Part shown: positions 22,259 through 30,847 of the stretch, piece after piece
Layout of the letters: each line of letters starts with the position of its first letter
Numbering within the stretch: position 1 is the first letter of the stretch
DNA from: Phenylobacterium sp.
GTDB lineage: Bacteria > Pseudomonadota > Alphaproteobacteria > Caulobacterales > Caulobacteraceae
Direction of reading: 5' to 3'
Assembly (NCBI RefSeq): GCF_004799395.1
Contig: NZ_SSMZ01000277.1
Location: 1-38,817, forward strand
DNA: 38,817 bases
The notes under the pieces: model-generated
The model's input: the letters and a program-made list of their open reading frames with translations, nothing else
Database searches by the model: none
Told to the model about the DNA's origin: nothing
Position numbers and translations under genes: made by a program

Positions 22259-22951
22259 ATGACGCTGACGTTCCGGTGCCCGCCGGAGCTTGAGGGGCGT
22301 CTCCCGCCGCCGACGCCGGCGGCGCTCGGCCTGCCGGATTGGCTGAAGACCATGCCGGCGCAGGCGTTCAGCGCGCTGGTGTCCGCCGACGTGGACACGG
22401 TCAAGCGTTGCCCGCCCTTCATCGACGCCATGACCAGCGGTTTCCTGATCCCGCTGATCTGCGACGTGAAGGTCGAGAACGGCGAATTCACCTGGGACAG
22501 CGACCTGCCGCCGGGCGGCGCGGTCAGCTTCGCGCGCTCGCCGATCGGCATCCACGACGCGGTGCAGATCACCGGCACGCCGCTGTTCGACGCCGATCGG
22601 TTCCTGATCAAGTTCCACAGTTTCTGGACCATCGAGGCGCCTCAGGGCTATTCGCTGCTGTTCACCCATCCGGCCAACCGGTTCGACCTGCCGTTCACGA
22701 CGCTCACCGGCCTGGTCGACAGCGACCGCTATAGCGACGGATGGATCAACTTCCCGGCCCATTGGCATGATGTGAACTTCAGCGGCGTGCTGCCGAAGGG
22801 CACGCCGATCGCGCAGTGCTTCCCGGTGAGGCGCGAAACCTGGACGGTGCGCACCGCGACCTTCACCGATGAGGAGGCCGAAAGGACCCAGAGCCTCCTG
22901 GTCGCCATCGACCGCGAAAAAGGCGTCTACCGGCGGCGGTTCCGGGCCTAG
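22259..22951 (+). CDS. Conserved protein of unknown function (DUF6065-like?)
   Basis: 230 residues from the ATG at 22259, chosen for GAAGG upstream; GTG 22235 is an alternative giving 238. It is soluble, with no signal peptide or helix. It is rich in aromatic and Pro motifs such as L-G-L-P-D-W-L-K-T-M-P, V-K-R-C-P-P-F-I-D-A-M, F-H-S-F-W-T-I, L-F-T-H-P-A-N-R-F-D-L-P-F and G-T-P-I-A-Q-C-F-P-V. I recall such motifs in the DUF6065 family, but cannot confirm this. The family's function is unknown. The stop overlaps the TPR gene stop tail-to-tail (CTAG). Confidence 0.75.
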   Translation: MTLTFRCPPELEGRLPPPTPAALGLPDWLKTMPAQAFSALVSADVDTVKRCPPFIDAMTSGFLIPLICDVKVENGEFTWDSDLPPGGAVSFARSPIGIHDAVQITGTPLFDADRFLIKFHSFWTIEAPQGYSLLFTHPANRFDLPFTTLTGLVDSDRYSDGWINFPAHWHDVNFSGVLPKGTPIAQCFPVRRETWTVRTATFTDEEAERTQSLLVAIDREKGVYRRRFRA

Positions 22952-23880
22952 GAAACGCCAGGCGGCGCCTCGCCCAGGAACCTTGCCGCGGCGCTCGGGC
23001 GCAGGAAGAACCGGCCGTGCGGCGTGGCGGCCAGTGCGGCTATCGCCATCCCGGTCACTGGCGCGCCGCGGCGTGTCGCGGCTCGCAAGGTCGCCTCGCC
23101 CTCGGCGCGTTCGCCCATTTCCAGCAGACATTTGCCAAGGCTGATCCGCGTCATCGCGTCCTCGGGCCGCATCTCAAGCGCTTGCCGGTAGAGGTCGGCC
23201 GCCCCGGCGTAGTCGCCGTCCAGGGTCATCACGTTGGCCAGCGCGACCCGGGCGTCATACCGCTCCGGCGCGGCCGCACGCACCCGCTGGAAAAGCGTCC
23301 GCGCGGCTGCGCGGTGGTTCCGGTTCAGGTGCAGATAGCCCAGCGCCATGTGCAGCACGGGGGCGTCGGGCGCCAGGGCAAGTCCCGCCTCGAACACCGC
23401 AAGCGCCTCATCGAAGCGCCCGAGCTTGCCGAGCTCGTCGCCGAGTTCGACGAACGCGAGCGGGTAGGGCGGTCGGTGGTGCGTCGTCTGGCGCAGCTGG
23501 TCCAAGGCTTCGGCGCCTCGCCCGGCCTCGGCCAGGGCCCTTCCGAGCAGGGTTTCAATGGCCGGATCCCGGCTGCGCCGCGCGGCCCTCTGCAAGGGTG
23601 CGATCGCCTCGGCGGGGCGGCTTTGCAACAGGACCGCCTGGCCGAACAGCTTCGCGGCGGGGACGTTGCCCGGGTTCGACTTCAGCACGTTCCCGGCGAG
23701 GCGCTCGGCTTCGTCGAAACGCTGCATGCGCAGCGCAAGCTCCGCGCGTTCCAGCGCTTCCTGGATGGTGCTCGGCCGGTCGTGGCGTGGCGGAACAGGC
23801 TGCGGCACCGGTCTTAAGTCCGGAACAGGTCTGCGCCGCCCAGATGCGCCGAACCGCCGCGGGGCTTCGTCCGACGGCAA
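22948..23880 (-). CDS. Tetratricopeptide-repeat protein
   Basis: 310 residues with about five or six TPR units between residues 40 and 260. Repeated G-x-x-x-x-A-x-x-x-x-x-x-A-L-x-x-x-P patterns are seen, for example G-R-F-D-E-A-L-A-V-F-E-A-G-L-A-L-A-P-D and G-D-Y-A-G-A-A-D-L-Y-R-Q-A-L-E-M-R-P-E. No signal peptide is visible, and the first 35 residues are Pro/Arg-rich. The start is uncertain: TTG 23880 is the only usable upstream codon and its GGAAGG is rather close. The role is likely protein-protein scaffolding. Confidence 0.8.
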   Translation of the reverse strand: MPSDEAPRRFGASGRRRPVPDLRPVPQPVPPRHDRPSTIQEALERAELALRMQRFDEAERLAGNVLKSNPGNVPAAKLFGQAVLLQSRPAEAIAPLQRAARRSRDPAIETLLGRALAEAGRGAEALDQLRQTTHHRPPYPLAFVELGDELGKLGRFDEALAVFEAGLALAPDAPVLHMALGYLHLNRNHRAAARTLFQRVRAAAPERYDARVALANVMTLDGDYAGAADLYRQALEMRPEDAMTRISLGKCLLEMGERAEGEATLRAATRRGAPVTGMAIAALAATPHGRFFLRPSAAARFLGEAPPGVS

Positions 23881-23940
23881 AGCCTTCCGTAAGCATTTGT
23901 TGCTATTCGGGCCCGGCGGAAATGAGAACGGTTCAGAGGC

Positions 23941-26439
23941 ATGCGATTCCGATCAATCAGCACCAGGCTGTTGGCTGGCCTCATCGTCAGCATGACGGTG
24001 CTTCTGCTTGTCGATACGGTCGTGACCTATTCGTCCTACCGGCGGCAGGTCGAGAAGCACCGGATCGATGACCTTGCGCTCTATGTGAAGGAGCGCACCC
24101 GCACCGAGCAAGACCTTTTCGACACCCTGCGCGCCAAGCAGAGCGCCGCCACCGACGCCCTGCGGCGCAGACTGCAGCTGATGCCGCCAGGGTCGGCCGT
24201 CGACCGGCAGTTCGACGCCTGGTTTCCGGAGAAGGGCGACGGAACCCGCCGTAGCCGCGACAGCCTGTACGACGGCGAGCGCACCGCCAACGGCGATGCG
24301 ATCTATGGGGTCGGCGCCTACATCGGTCATGCCGACGACCTGACGCCGGCGGAACGTCGGGTGATAATGGCGGCGGCCCTGGTGGTCGACCGCGTGGGCG
24401 AGTCCGACCTCGCCAAGTTCGAGAACTTCTTTTTCCTGTCGCCGAAGGATCGTCTGATCGTCTTTGCGCCGAACCGCGCGGAGCGGCTGACCTTCTTCCG
24501 GAAGACCGCCCCGGCCGGCGTCGATTTCGACCGCACCGACCAAGGCTCCTATCCGCTGCCGCAGAACGACCCGAGCGGGCGGATGCGGTGCACGCCATTG
24601 TCGCCCCTTTTGCAGGACACGACCCAACGGACCCTGATCAGCGGCTGCGTCAGCCCGATTTACATCGACGGGCGCTATGTCGGCGCCTGGGGCACCACCG
24701 TGATGGCCGGCTCCTACCTGACCCAGGTCCTGCGTGACACCCCGCCAGGCGCCACCAGCCTGATCGCCTCCGACCAGGGCGAACTCGTCGCGTTCCCGGG
24801 ATTCACCAACCCGCAGGCCCTCAACCGAAAGGCTGTGTCGGCCCTGGAACAGTCCTATGGCGTGCCGGCGCTGGTCGCCCGGATCCGGGCGCAGGGAAAG
24901 GCGAGCGGCGTCGTCGACAGTCCGGATGGCAAGATGCTGGTCGCCTACGGCCATCTCGACGGTCCCTCCTGGCTGCTGCTGGTGACCTTCCCCAAGGCCA
25001 AGGCGCAGGCCGATCCCTGGTCGGCCCTGCTGCCGGATTTCCTGGGCAAGTTCCTGGTGATCGCGATTGGAGCAGCGATCCTGTTCTGGATGGTCCGCCG
25101 CCAGGTGATCAGGCCTCTGCAGGCGCTCGGCGACCCGGGCGCCGCCGGCGCCGGGGCCCTGGCCGCCCGGGACGATGAGATCGGCCATCTGGCCCGCACC
25201 CTTCGCGACGAGCGTGCCCGCGGCGACGAGATCCTGGCCGACCTCGAGCAGCGGGTCGGAGCCCGCACCGCGGAACTGGAACGCGCCAACGCCGCCAAGA
25301 CCGACTTCCTGGCCAATATGAGCCACGAGCTGAGGACGCCGCTGAACGGGGTGATCGCGCTCTCCAGCGTGCTTGCCAAGGAACAGACGACGGAGCGCGG
25401 ACGCCAGACCGCCGACCTGGTCGTGGCCTCGGGGCGGCTGCTGGAGCAGGTGCTGACCGACATCCTGGACATCAGCCGGATCGAGGCCGGCCAGCTGCCC
25501 ATCACGCCCGCGCCCTTCGACCTCGCCGACTGCGTCGCCACCATCGCGGCCCTGCACCGGGCCAGCGCCGAGGCCAAGGGCCTGGACTTCGAAGTCATCG
25601 TGGCCCCGAACGTGAAGGGCTGGCGCCTGGGCGACGACGTCCGCGTCACCCAGATCCTCTCGAACCTGCTGTCAAACGCCGTGAAGTTCACCGCGGCGGG
25701 CAAGGTCTCCCTCGACGTGCGCGGTCGCGGCAAGGCGGTGGCCTTCACGGTTAGCGACACAGGCGTGGGCTTCTCGCCGGAGTTCCACGAGCGGCTGTTC
25801 AACCGCTTCCAGCAGGCCGACGGCTCCATCACGCGCCGGTTTGGCGGTTCAGGCCTCGGGCTGGCGATTTCGGCGTCCCTGGCCGCGCTGATGGGCGGAT
25901 CGCTGAAAGCCGTGTCGCGGCCCGGCGAGGGCTCGGCGTTCACGGTGATCCTTCCGCTTGCGGCCACCGCCGCGCCTGTGGCCGAGCCCTCGACCGAACA
26001 GGCCGTCGGCGACATCGCCGGGATGCGCGTCCTGGTGGCCGAGGACCACCCCACCAACCGCCAGGTGGTGGCCCTCATCCTGGAGCCGTTCGGGGTGGAG
26101 CTGACGATGGTGGAAAACGGCCGACAGGCCGTCGAGGCCATGGCCGCCGACGCCTACGACCTGATCCTGATGGATATCCAGATGCCGGTGCTCGACGGGC
26201 TGAGCGCTGCGCGGGAAATCCGGGCGCTCGAGGCGGCTCACGGCTGGGCGCGAACGCCCATCATTGCGCTTTCCGCCAACGCCCTTCCCGAGCACATCGC
26301 CGAGGCCCGGGCCGCAGGCATGGACGACCATCTGGCCAAGCCGATGCGTCCTGACGCGCTGATCCGGCTGCTGGCGACGGCGGGTCAGGCGACCCCTCTG
26401 GCCGCGACGGAATCCTCGGCCGCCTCGACGGGGTCCTGA
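23941..26439 (+). CDS. Hybrid histidine kinase with extracytoplasmic Cache-like sensor
   Basis: 832 residues. Order: membrane helix 1 (about 10-30), a large periplasmic region (31-360) with double-Cache-like features (V-S-P-I-Y-I-D-G-R-Y-V-G-A-W-G, G-K-M-L-V-A-Y-G-H-L), membrane helix 2 (about 365-385), HAMP-like linker and coiled coil (to about 455), DHp with His462 (M-S-H-E-L-R-T-P-L-N-G), ATPase domain (N-L-L-S-N-A-V-K-F-T, D-T-G-V-G-F, G-S-G-L-G-L), and receiver with Asp745 (L-M-D-I-Q-M-P-V-L-D-G). Cache domains usually bind small organic acids or amino acids outside the membrane. No cognate regulator is adjacent, and it needs an external HPt protein. Divergent from the TPR gene with a 60-base gap. 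Confidence 0.93.
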   Translation: MRFRSISTRLLAGLIVSMTVLLLVDTVVTYSSYRRQVEKHRIDDLALYVKERTRTEQDLFDTLRAKQSAATDALRRRLQLMPPGSAVDRQFDAWFPEKGDGTRRSRDSLYDGERTANGDAIYGVGAYIGHADDLTPAERRVIMAAALVVDRVGESDLAKFENFFFLSPKDRLIVFAPNRAERLTFFRKTAPAGVDFDRTDQGSYPLPQNDPSGRMRCTPLSPLLQDTTQRTLISGCVSPIYIDGRYVGAWGTTVMAGSYLTQVLRDTPPGATSLIASDQGELVAFPGFTNPQALNRKAVSALEQSYGVPALVARIRAQGKASGVVDSPDGKMLVAYGHLDGPSWLLLVTFPKAKAQADPWSALLPDFLGKFLVIAIGAAILFWMVRRQVIRPLQALGDPGAAGAGALAARDDEIGHLARTLRDERARGDEILADLEQRVGARTAELERANAAKTDFLANMSHELRTPLNGVIALSSVLAKEQTTERGRQTADLVVASGRLLEQVLTDILDISRIEAGQLPITPAPFDLADCVATIAALHRASAEAKGLDFEVIVAPNVKGWRLGDDVRVTQILSNLLSNAVKFTAAGKVSLDVRGRGKAVAFTVSDTGVGFSPEFHERLFNRFQQADGSITRRFGGSGLGLAISASLAALMGGSLKAVSRPGEGSAFTVILPLAATAAPVAEPSTEQAVGDIAGMRVLVAEDHPTNRQVVALILEPFGVELTMVENGRQAVEAMAADAYDLILMDIQMPVLDGLSAAREIRALEAAHGWARTPIIALSANALPEHIAEARAAGMDDHLAKPMRPDALIRLLATAGQATPLAATESSAASTGS

Positions 26440-26451
26440 GGTCGACGCGGC

Positions 26452-27522
26452 TCAGTCGCCGCCTTCTTCCTTCACCTGGCCGCGATTGCCCTCGACCGGC
26501 CGGCCTTCCTTCTCCGCCTGACGCGCGCCGGCGAGGATGCCGGTCATGGCGTAGTTCCCCTCGTGGCAGGCGTATTCGTAGATCCTGTCCCTGGTGAAGT
26601 TCAGCGCTTCCTCGCCCTTCACGGGCGCCGAGAAGGCGGCAGGGTCGACCACCTCGAACTGGTAGAGGATTTGCTGCGGCGAGACGCGGGTGAAGCGCTC
26701 GATCACCTTCATGTTGTCCTCCGGCCCGCGCAGGCCCTGTTCGCGGCGCAGATTGGCGGTCTCGACCACCAGGGTGTCCCCCTCCCAGTGGCCGATCGAG
26801 TCGCCCATCCAGGTGCGGACCTCCGGCGACGGATGGACGCCGCCGATCCGGACGATGCGGGCGTCGTGGATCATCTCGACAAGGATCACGACGGCGTCCT
26901 TGGTTTGCTGGATCTGGTAGTGGTTGTTGTAGAGCACCGGCATCATCGGCGGACCCGAGGTGCCACCAAAGCCGACGATGCAGCGTTCGCCGAGCGCGCG
27001 GTTCTCCGGGTTATCGAAATTCCCGCCCAACTGCGCGCGGGCGCGCGCGGCGGGAACGCTGGGACGGCCCGGTAGCCGGCCGTTCGCCGGCGACGTCAGG
27101 ATCGAAGTGCGGGCCTCGCCGCCGATTCGCACGAGCCGCGTGCCGGGGTCGGTCCAGAAGGCGTTGTAGCCGCAGGCCGCGCCTTGCGCGCCGCTCTGGC
27201 ATTCCGGCAGCTTGTCCGGATCCTTGATCGTGGTGTCTGTGTTGGCGCGCAGGCGGGCGTTGCGCTGATCGCTGGCGCCCTCGATGGTCGCCGCCTCGGC
27301 CGGCGTCAGGATCAGCCGTTCGCCGTACTTCGGGTCTCGTTCCAGCCGGGTGATGGTGGCGTTGCTCCAGACCCCGGAGATGTCGGGCTGGCCCGAGGCG
27401 TTGTGCGGCGCCCTATAGCCCTTAGCCACCGCGGCCGGGTCGGTCTGCGCCCTGGCCGGCCCGGTGGCGCCGAGGGCCAGCGCGGAGGTCGCCAGGGCGA
27501 AGGCCAGAAGCCGGCTGTTCAT
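26452..27522 (-). CDS. Secreted conserved protein of unknown function
   Basis: 356 residues from the ATG at 27522 (GAGG nine bases upstream); ATG 27531 and GTG 27537 are alternatives. It has a signal peptide (cut after A-R-A near residue 26), so it is periplasmic. It contains P-D-I-S-G-V-W near the start, two Cys in the segment L-P-E-C...A-A-C-G-Y, G-D-S-I-G-H-W-E-G-D-T-L-V-V-E-T, and Y-E-Y-A-C-H-E-G-N-Y-A near the end. These motifs recur in a family common in sphingomonads and caulobacters with no known function. Convergent with the hybrid kinase, 12-base gap. Confidence 0.85.
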   Translation of the reverse strand: MNSRLLAFALATSALALGATGPARAQTDPAAVAKGYRAPHNASGQPDISGVWSNATITRLERDPKYGERLILTPAEAATIEGASDQRNARLRANTDTTIKDPDKLPECQSGAQGAACGYNAFWTDPGTRLVRIGGEARTSILTSPANGRLPGRPSVPAARARAQLGGNFDNPENRALGERCIVGFGGTSGPPMMPVLYNNHYQIQQTKDAVVILVEMIHDARIVRIGGVHPSPEVRTWMGDSIGHWEGDTLVVETANLRREQGLRGPEDNMKVIERFTRVSPQQILYQFEVVDPAAFSAPVKGEEALNFTRDRIYEYACHEGNYAMTGILAGARQAEKEGRPVEGNRGQVKEEGGD

Positions 27523-27760
27523 TGCGATCATCCTCACTAGGGCCGGCGCTCTGATGGCGGCGTGCGCCGGGTAGGGGAGGCCGACTGCCCTGTGAGGTCA
27601 AGCCCATAGGCGCCGGCGCCTATCGCTTGGCTCCCCGCGCGGCTCGCGATCCTGTAGACGTGCGGCGCAGGCGCGATGGGGCGCCGAACTGGAGTGCGCC
27701 GTCTCGCCGGAACATCGGGTCTTCTTTGCGCTGCAGCCGGACGCCGAGGCGGCCGAGGCC

Positions 27761-28243
27761 ATGGTTCGACTGGCGTCTGACCTGCGTCAGAGGCATGGGC
27801 TGAAGGGTCGCCCGACATCAGCGGCTCGCCTGAACCTGTCGCTGAACTTCGTCGGGACGTTCCGCGGTCCGCCGACCCGGGCCGTCATGGAGAAGGCGAT
27901 CGCCCTTGCCGACAAGGTCGTGGCCGCGCCATTCCAGGTGACGCTGAACCACGTGCAAAGCTGGAACGACGATCCTCATCCCTTGGTCCTGCTGGGAGAG
28001 GAGGGTGTGATCGGGGTTCAGTTGCTGAACGCCTCGCTCCACAAGGCGCTTGCGTCCGGCAACATGGCGCCGCGCCGCGAGCCGGAATTCCTGCCGCACG
28101 TGAGCTTGCTCCGGGACAAGCGGGACCTTGCCCAGGCTTTCGTCGAGCCGATCGGCTGGCGGGCGCGCGAATTCGTGCTGCTGGACAGCCCCGATGGCGA
28201 CGTACGCCTTGAGGTCCTGGGGCGTTGGCCGCTTGTGGCCTGA
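27761..28243 (+). CDS. 2'-5' RNA ligase / 2H phosphoesterase family protein, atypical
   Basis: The coordinates use the first standard start, but the family's N-terminus is encoded upstream in the same frame: codons at 27713-27739 read H-R-V-F-F-A-L-Q-P, as in LigT-like proteins. No ATG, GTG or TTG exists in that frame back to at least 27653. A CTG at 27689 (GGGG seven bases before) or a frameshift from the ATG at 27676 could explain this. The first catalytic H-x-T motif is replaced (R-L-N-L-S-L-N-F where N-L-H-L-T-L-A-F is usual), while the second is intact (L-P-H-V-S-L-L-R). The family acts on cyclic phosphates or 2'-5' RNA linkages; loss of one His suggests altered or no activity. It could be a decaying gene. 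Confidence 0.72.
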   Translation: MVRLASDLRQRHGLKGRPTSAARLNLSLNFVGTFRGPPTRAVMEKAIALADKVVAAPFQVTLNHVQSWNDDPHPLVLLGEEGVIGVQLLNASLHKALASGNMAPRREPEFLPHVSLLRDKRDLAQAFVEPIGWRAREFVLLDSPDGDVRLEVLGRWPLVA

Positions 28244-28281
28244 GCTTCCGAACCTATGTTTCGCGCTCGCTGGAGCCTTTC

Positions 28282-28989
28282 ATGTCCGACCTCGCCGCCT
28301 TCCCGATCGCCCGGCGATGGCCCGCACAGCATCCCGAGCGCCTGCAGCTCTATTCGCTGCCGACGCCCAACGGCGTGAAAGTGTCGATCATGCTGGAGGA
28401 GATCGGGCTGCCGTACGAGCCGCACCTGGTCGACATCGGCAAGAACGAGAGCCAGACGCCGGAATTCCTGTCGCTCAATCCCAACGGCAAGATCCCGGCG
28501 ATCATCGATCCGGACGGGCCGGACGGGGAGCCCATGGGCCTCTTCGAATCCGGCGCGATCCTGGTCTATCTGGCGGAGAAGACCGGCAAGCTGCTGCCCG
28601 CCGACCCGGCCAGGCGTTACGAGACCCTGGCCTGGGTGTTCTGGCAGATGGGCGGTCCCGGCCCGATGTTCGGGCAGGTTGGCTTCTTCCACAAATTCGC
28701 GGGCCGCGACTACGAGGACAAGCGCCCTCGCGACCGCTACGCCGCGGAGTCCAAGCGCCTGCTGGGTGTGCTGGAGGGCCGCCTGGAAGGTCGGCAATGG
28801 ATCATGGGCGACGACTACACCATCGCCGACATCGCCATGCTGGGGTGGGTCCGCAACCTGGTCGGGTTCTATGAGGCCGGCGGGTTGGTCGACTACGCGC
28901 GCCTGAAGAACGTCCCGGCCTGGCTGGAGCGCGGCCTGGCGCGGCCGGCGGTGCAGCGCGGCCTCACCATCCCGGCCCGTCCGCAATGA
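28282..28989 (+). CDS. Glutathione S-transferase family protein (YfcG/YghU-like)
   Basis: 235 residues from the ATG at 28282 with GGAG upstream. Thioredoxin-like N-domain with L-Y-S-L-P-T-P-N-G-V-K-V-S-I, N-P-N-G-K-I-P-A-I and a glutathione-binding L-F-E-S-G-A-I-L-V-Y-L-A, then an all-helical C-domain (M-G-D-D-Y-T-I-A-D-I-A). The T-P-N-G site matches the nu-class YfcG/YghU group, which shows disulfide-bond reductase activity with glutathione. It is cytosolic. The stop overlaps the next gene's start (ATGA). Confidence 0.92.
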   Translation: MSDLAAFPIARRWPAQHPERLQLYSLPTPNGVKVSIMLEEIGLPYEPHLVDIGKNESQTPEFLSLNPNGKIPAIIDPDGPDGEPMGLFESGAILVYLAEKTGKLLPADPARRYETLAWVFWQMGGPGPMFGQVGFFHKFAGRDYEDKRPRDRYAAESKRLLGVLEGRLEGRQWIMGDDYTIADIAMLGWVRNLVGFYEAGGLVDYARLKNVPAWLERGLARPAVQRGLTIPARPQ

Positions 28990-29336
28990 GCCGCCGCACG
29001 ATCTACGGCATCAAGGCCTGCGACACGATGCAGAAGGCCCGTGCTTGGCTGGCCGATCACGGCGTCGACTATGCCTTCCACGACTATAAGGCGGTCGGGA
29101 TCGATCCCGCTCGGCTGGAGGGCTGGGTCAAGGCGGTGGGCTGGGAGGTGCTGCTCAACCGATCGGGCACGACCTTCCGCAAGCTGCCGGACGCGGACAA
29201 GGCCGACCTGACCGAGGCCAAGGCGATCGGCCTGATGCTGGCTCAACCCTCGATGATCAAGCGCCCCGTGCTGGAGACCGATGGCGGCCTGATCGTCGGG
29301 TTCAAGCCGGAGACCTACGCCGCGCGCCTGGGGTAG
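28986..29336 (+). CDS. ArsC/Spx-family (YffB-like) protein
   Basis: 116 residues, thioredoxin fold. Y-G-I-K-A-C-D-T (Cys12) and V-L-L-N-R-S-G-T-T-F-R-K-L match the YffB/ArsC-like reductase group, with the late I-K-R-P-V motif containing the usual Arg. Only the Cys12 motif is seen, as in other YffB proteins, so glutathione-dependent reduction is likely rather than true arsenate reduction. Translationally coupled to the GST upstream, which supports a shared thiol-redox role. Confidence 0.92.
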   Translation: MSRRTIYGIKACDTMQKARAWLADHGVDYAFHDYKAVGIDPARLEGWVKAVGWEVLLNRSGTTFRKLPDADKADLTEAKAIGLMLAQPSMIKRPVLETDGGLIVGFKPETYAARLG

Positions 29337-29396
29337 GTGCGCCCCGAGGCCGCCGCCGTCGTGGCTGACGCGCACGTAAGGGGGTAGGCTCGATCC

Positions 29397-29405
29397 TGCA
29401 TCCGA
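29397..29405 (+). promoter_or_regulatory. Nonamer TGCATCCGA upstream of ECF module 1
   Basis: TGCATCCGA occurs 90 bases before the start of the first gene of ECF module 1, and again 87 bases before module 2 (30848-30856). The similar positions suggest a shared promoter or regulator element, perhaps for autoregulation by the sigma factors. No shared -35 sequence was found at a constant spacing, so this is weak. Confidence 0.3.
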
Positions 29406-29486
29406 TCGCGGGATTGGCGGCGACTATCAGGCAAAGGGCGGACCGCGCAGGGTTTGGACCGCCACAAGATCAAGGGGCGAAAGCTC

Positions 29487-29978
29487 ATGGAAGAGTTCTT
29501 CCGCGACTATTGGTGGCTGCTCTTTCCGATCGGCGCCTTCGTCTTCGGCGCTTGGGACCGCTGGCTCGCCTATAAGCGCAGTCGCGATCACCTGGATCTG
29601 CTGAAGCATTACGCCGAACAGGGCAAGGAACCGCCGCCGGAGCTGGTGCGCGGGGTCGGCGGCGACATGAACGGCGAGGCGCCCGGCGGCTACGGTCCGG
29701 GCGGCCCCGGCGGGCCATATGGGCCCTATGGCTACGGCTGGGGCGGCCCGCGCTACATGCGCCGGATGTACCGCAACTACTATCGCTACGGACCCTATTG
29801 GCAGTGGCGTCGCGTGCTCGTCACCGGCGCGGTCGCCGCGGGCTTTTGGTGGGCCGCCCAATGGGCCGATTGGCCGGGCGCCGATGGCGCTTTCCACATC
29901 GTGGCGATCATCATGACCATCATCACCATCGCCAATCTGGTGTTCGCCCTGATGGCCTGGAATTTCCGGGACAAGTGA
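29487..29978 (+). CDS. Membrane protein, candidate sensor of ECF module 1
   Basis: 163 residues from the ATG at 29487 (AAGGGG upstream). Topology: an N-terminal helix (W-W-L-L-F-P-I-G-A-F-V-F-G), a charged stretch K-R-S-R-D-H-L-D-L-L-K-H-Y-A-E-Q-G-K-E-P-P-P-E-L, a low-complexity Gly/Tyr/Pro-rich linker (about residues 60-105), then two helices (V-L-V-T-G-A-V-A-A-G-F-W-W and I-V-A-I-I-M-T-I-I-T-I). The R-S...E-Q-G...P-P-E-L layout matches the module-2 protein at 30935-31318, so the two look paralogous. It precedes the sigma factor by ten bases. The role is inferred from linkage only. Confidence 0.8.
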   Translation: MEEFFRDYWWLLFPIGAFVFGAWDRWLAYKRSRDHLDLLKHYAEQGKEPPPELVRGVGGDMNGEAPGGYGPGGPGGPYGPYGYGWGGPRYMRRMYRNYYRYGPYWQWRRVLVTGAVAAGFWWAAQWADWPGADGAFHIVAIIMTIITIANLVFALMAWNFRDK

Positions 29979-29988
29979 GTCGACCCTG

Positions 29989-30528
29989 ATGTCACCGGCG
30001 AGCCTCGATGAAGCGCTGGTCGCCGCCGCCCAAGGCGGTTCGGCAGAGGCCTTCTCGCGGCTGGTCGAGCGGCACCAGCAGGCTGTCCGCGCCTTCCTGC
30101 GGCGGGCCTGCGGCGACTGGTCCGCGGCCGACGACCTGGCGCAGGAGACCTTCCTGGCGGCCTGGTCGCGGATCGGGCGGCTGAAAGCCGGCGCCAGCGT
30201 ACGCGCCTGGCTCTGCGGCATCGGCTACAACAAGCACCTGACCGCGGTGCGCTCGGCAAGCCGCGAACGGGCGCGGGGGCAGGCCTACGAAGACGACCGC
30301 GAGGTGACTCTGGACGCGCCAGCTGAGGACAAGATCGCCCTTGAGAAGGCCATGGCCGAACTGCCGGCGGAACAACGGGCCTGCGTGGCGCTTTGCCTTG
30401 CGGCCGACTTCAGCCACGCGGAGGCCGCCGAAGCCCTCGACATGCCGCTGGGAACTGTGAAAAGCCATATATCGCGGGGCCGTGCGCGGCTCCTGCTAGC
30501 GTTGGGAGTGTGTGATGACGCAAGCTGA
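29989..30528 (+). CDS. ECF-family RNA polymerase sigma factor (module 1)
   Basis: 179 residues with both sigma regions. Region 2 has A-E-A-F-S-R-L-V-E-R-H-Q-Q and D-D-L-A-Q-E-T-F-L-A-A-W; region 4 has L-P-A-E-Q-R-A-C-V-A-L, F-S-H-A-E-A-A-E-A-L-D-M-P-L-G-T-V-K-S-H-I-S-R-G-R-A. No extra C-terminal domain. It directs RNA polymerase to a small regulon, usually released by an anti-sigma factor. The candidate anti-sigma protein overlaps its 3' end by 14 bases (30515-30528). Confidence 0.93.
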   Translation: MSPASLDEALVAAAQGGSAEAFSRLVERHQQAVRAFLRRACGDWSAADDLAQETFLAAWSRIGRLKAGASVRAWLCGIGYNKHLTAVRSASRERARGQAYEDDREVTLDAPAEDKIALEKAMAELPAEQRACVALCLAADFSHAEAAEALDMPLGTVKSHISRGRARLLLALGVCDDAS

Positions 30529-30826
30529 CGACCGCCTGAAGGTCCTTTTCGCCCAGGACGAGCCTCCCGCCCGCGACGCCGCCTTCTCGACCGCGGTGAT
30601 GGAGCAGGTCATGCGCCGCCGTTTCCGCGAGGACGTGGCCGTGCTGTCTGGTGTCAGCGTCGTGGGCGCAGGCGCCATGTGGTTCGTCTGGCCGACGCTG
30701 CAGACGGCGCTTGTGGCGGTCTCGCAGGGCCTAGCGCCGGCGCTGGGGGCGGTCGTTTTGGCGTTCTGCGCGACCATGATCCTCAGCGGCGGCCGCCCGG
30801 CCGCGGCGCTAGGCCTTGGATCATGA
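30515..30826 (+). CDS. Short membrane protein, candidate anti-sigma (module 1)
   Basis: 103 residues from the ATG at 30515, overlapping the sigma gene by 14 bases; a GTG one codon earlier is also possible. A soluble N-terminal part (D-R-L-K-V-L-F-A-Q-D-E-P-P-A-R-D-A-A-F-S) is followed by two hydrophobic helices. No zinc-binding H-x3-C-x2-C motif, so not a ZAS-type anti-sigma. The N-terminal pattern resembles the module-2 partner (R-R-L-E-R-L-F-A-E-S-P-E-L-A-D-A-G-A-F). Anti-sigma function is inferred from position and topology. Confidence 0.75.
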   Translation: MTQADDRLKVLFAQDEPPARDAAFSTAVMEQVMRRRFREDVAVLSGVSVVGAGAMWFVWPTLQTALVAVSQGLAPALGAVVLAFCATMILSGGRPAAALGLGS

Positions 30827-30847
30827 CCAAGGTTTCACGTTACAACT

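Noticed and set aside
21503..23131. 542-codon minus-strand frame spanning the gap at 21812-22258
   Set aside because: It covers parts of three other genes, and its product is Arg-rich and featureless. I therefore treat the gap as non-coding.
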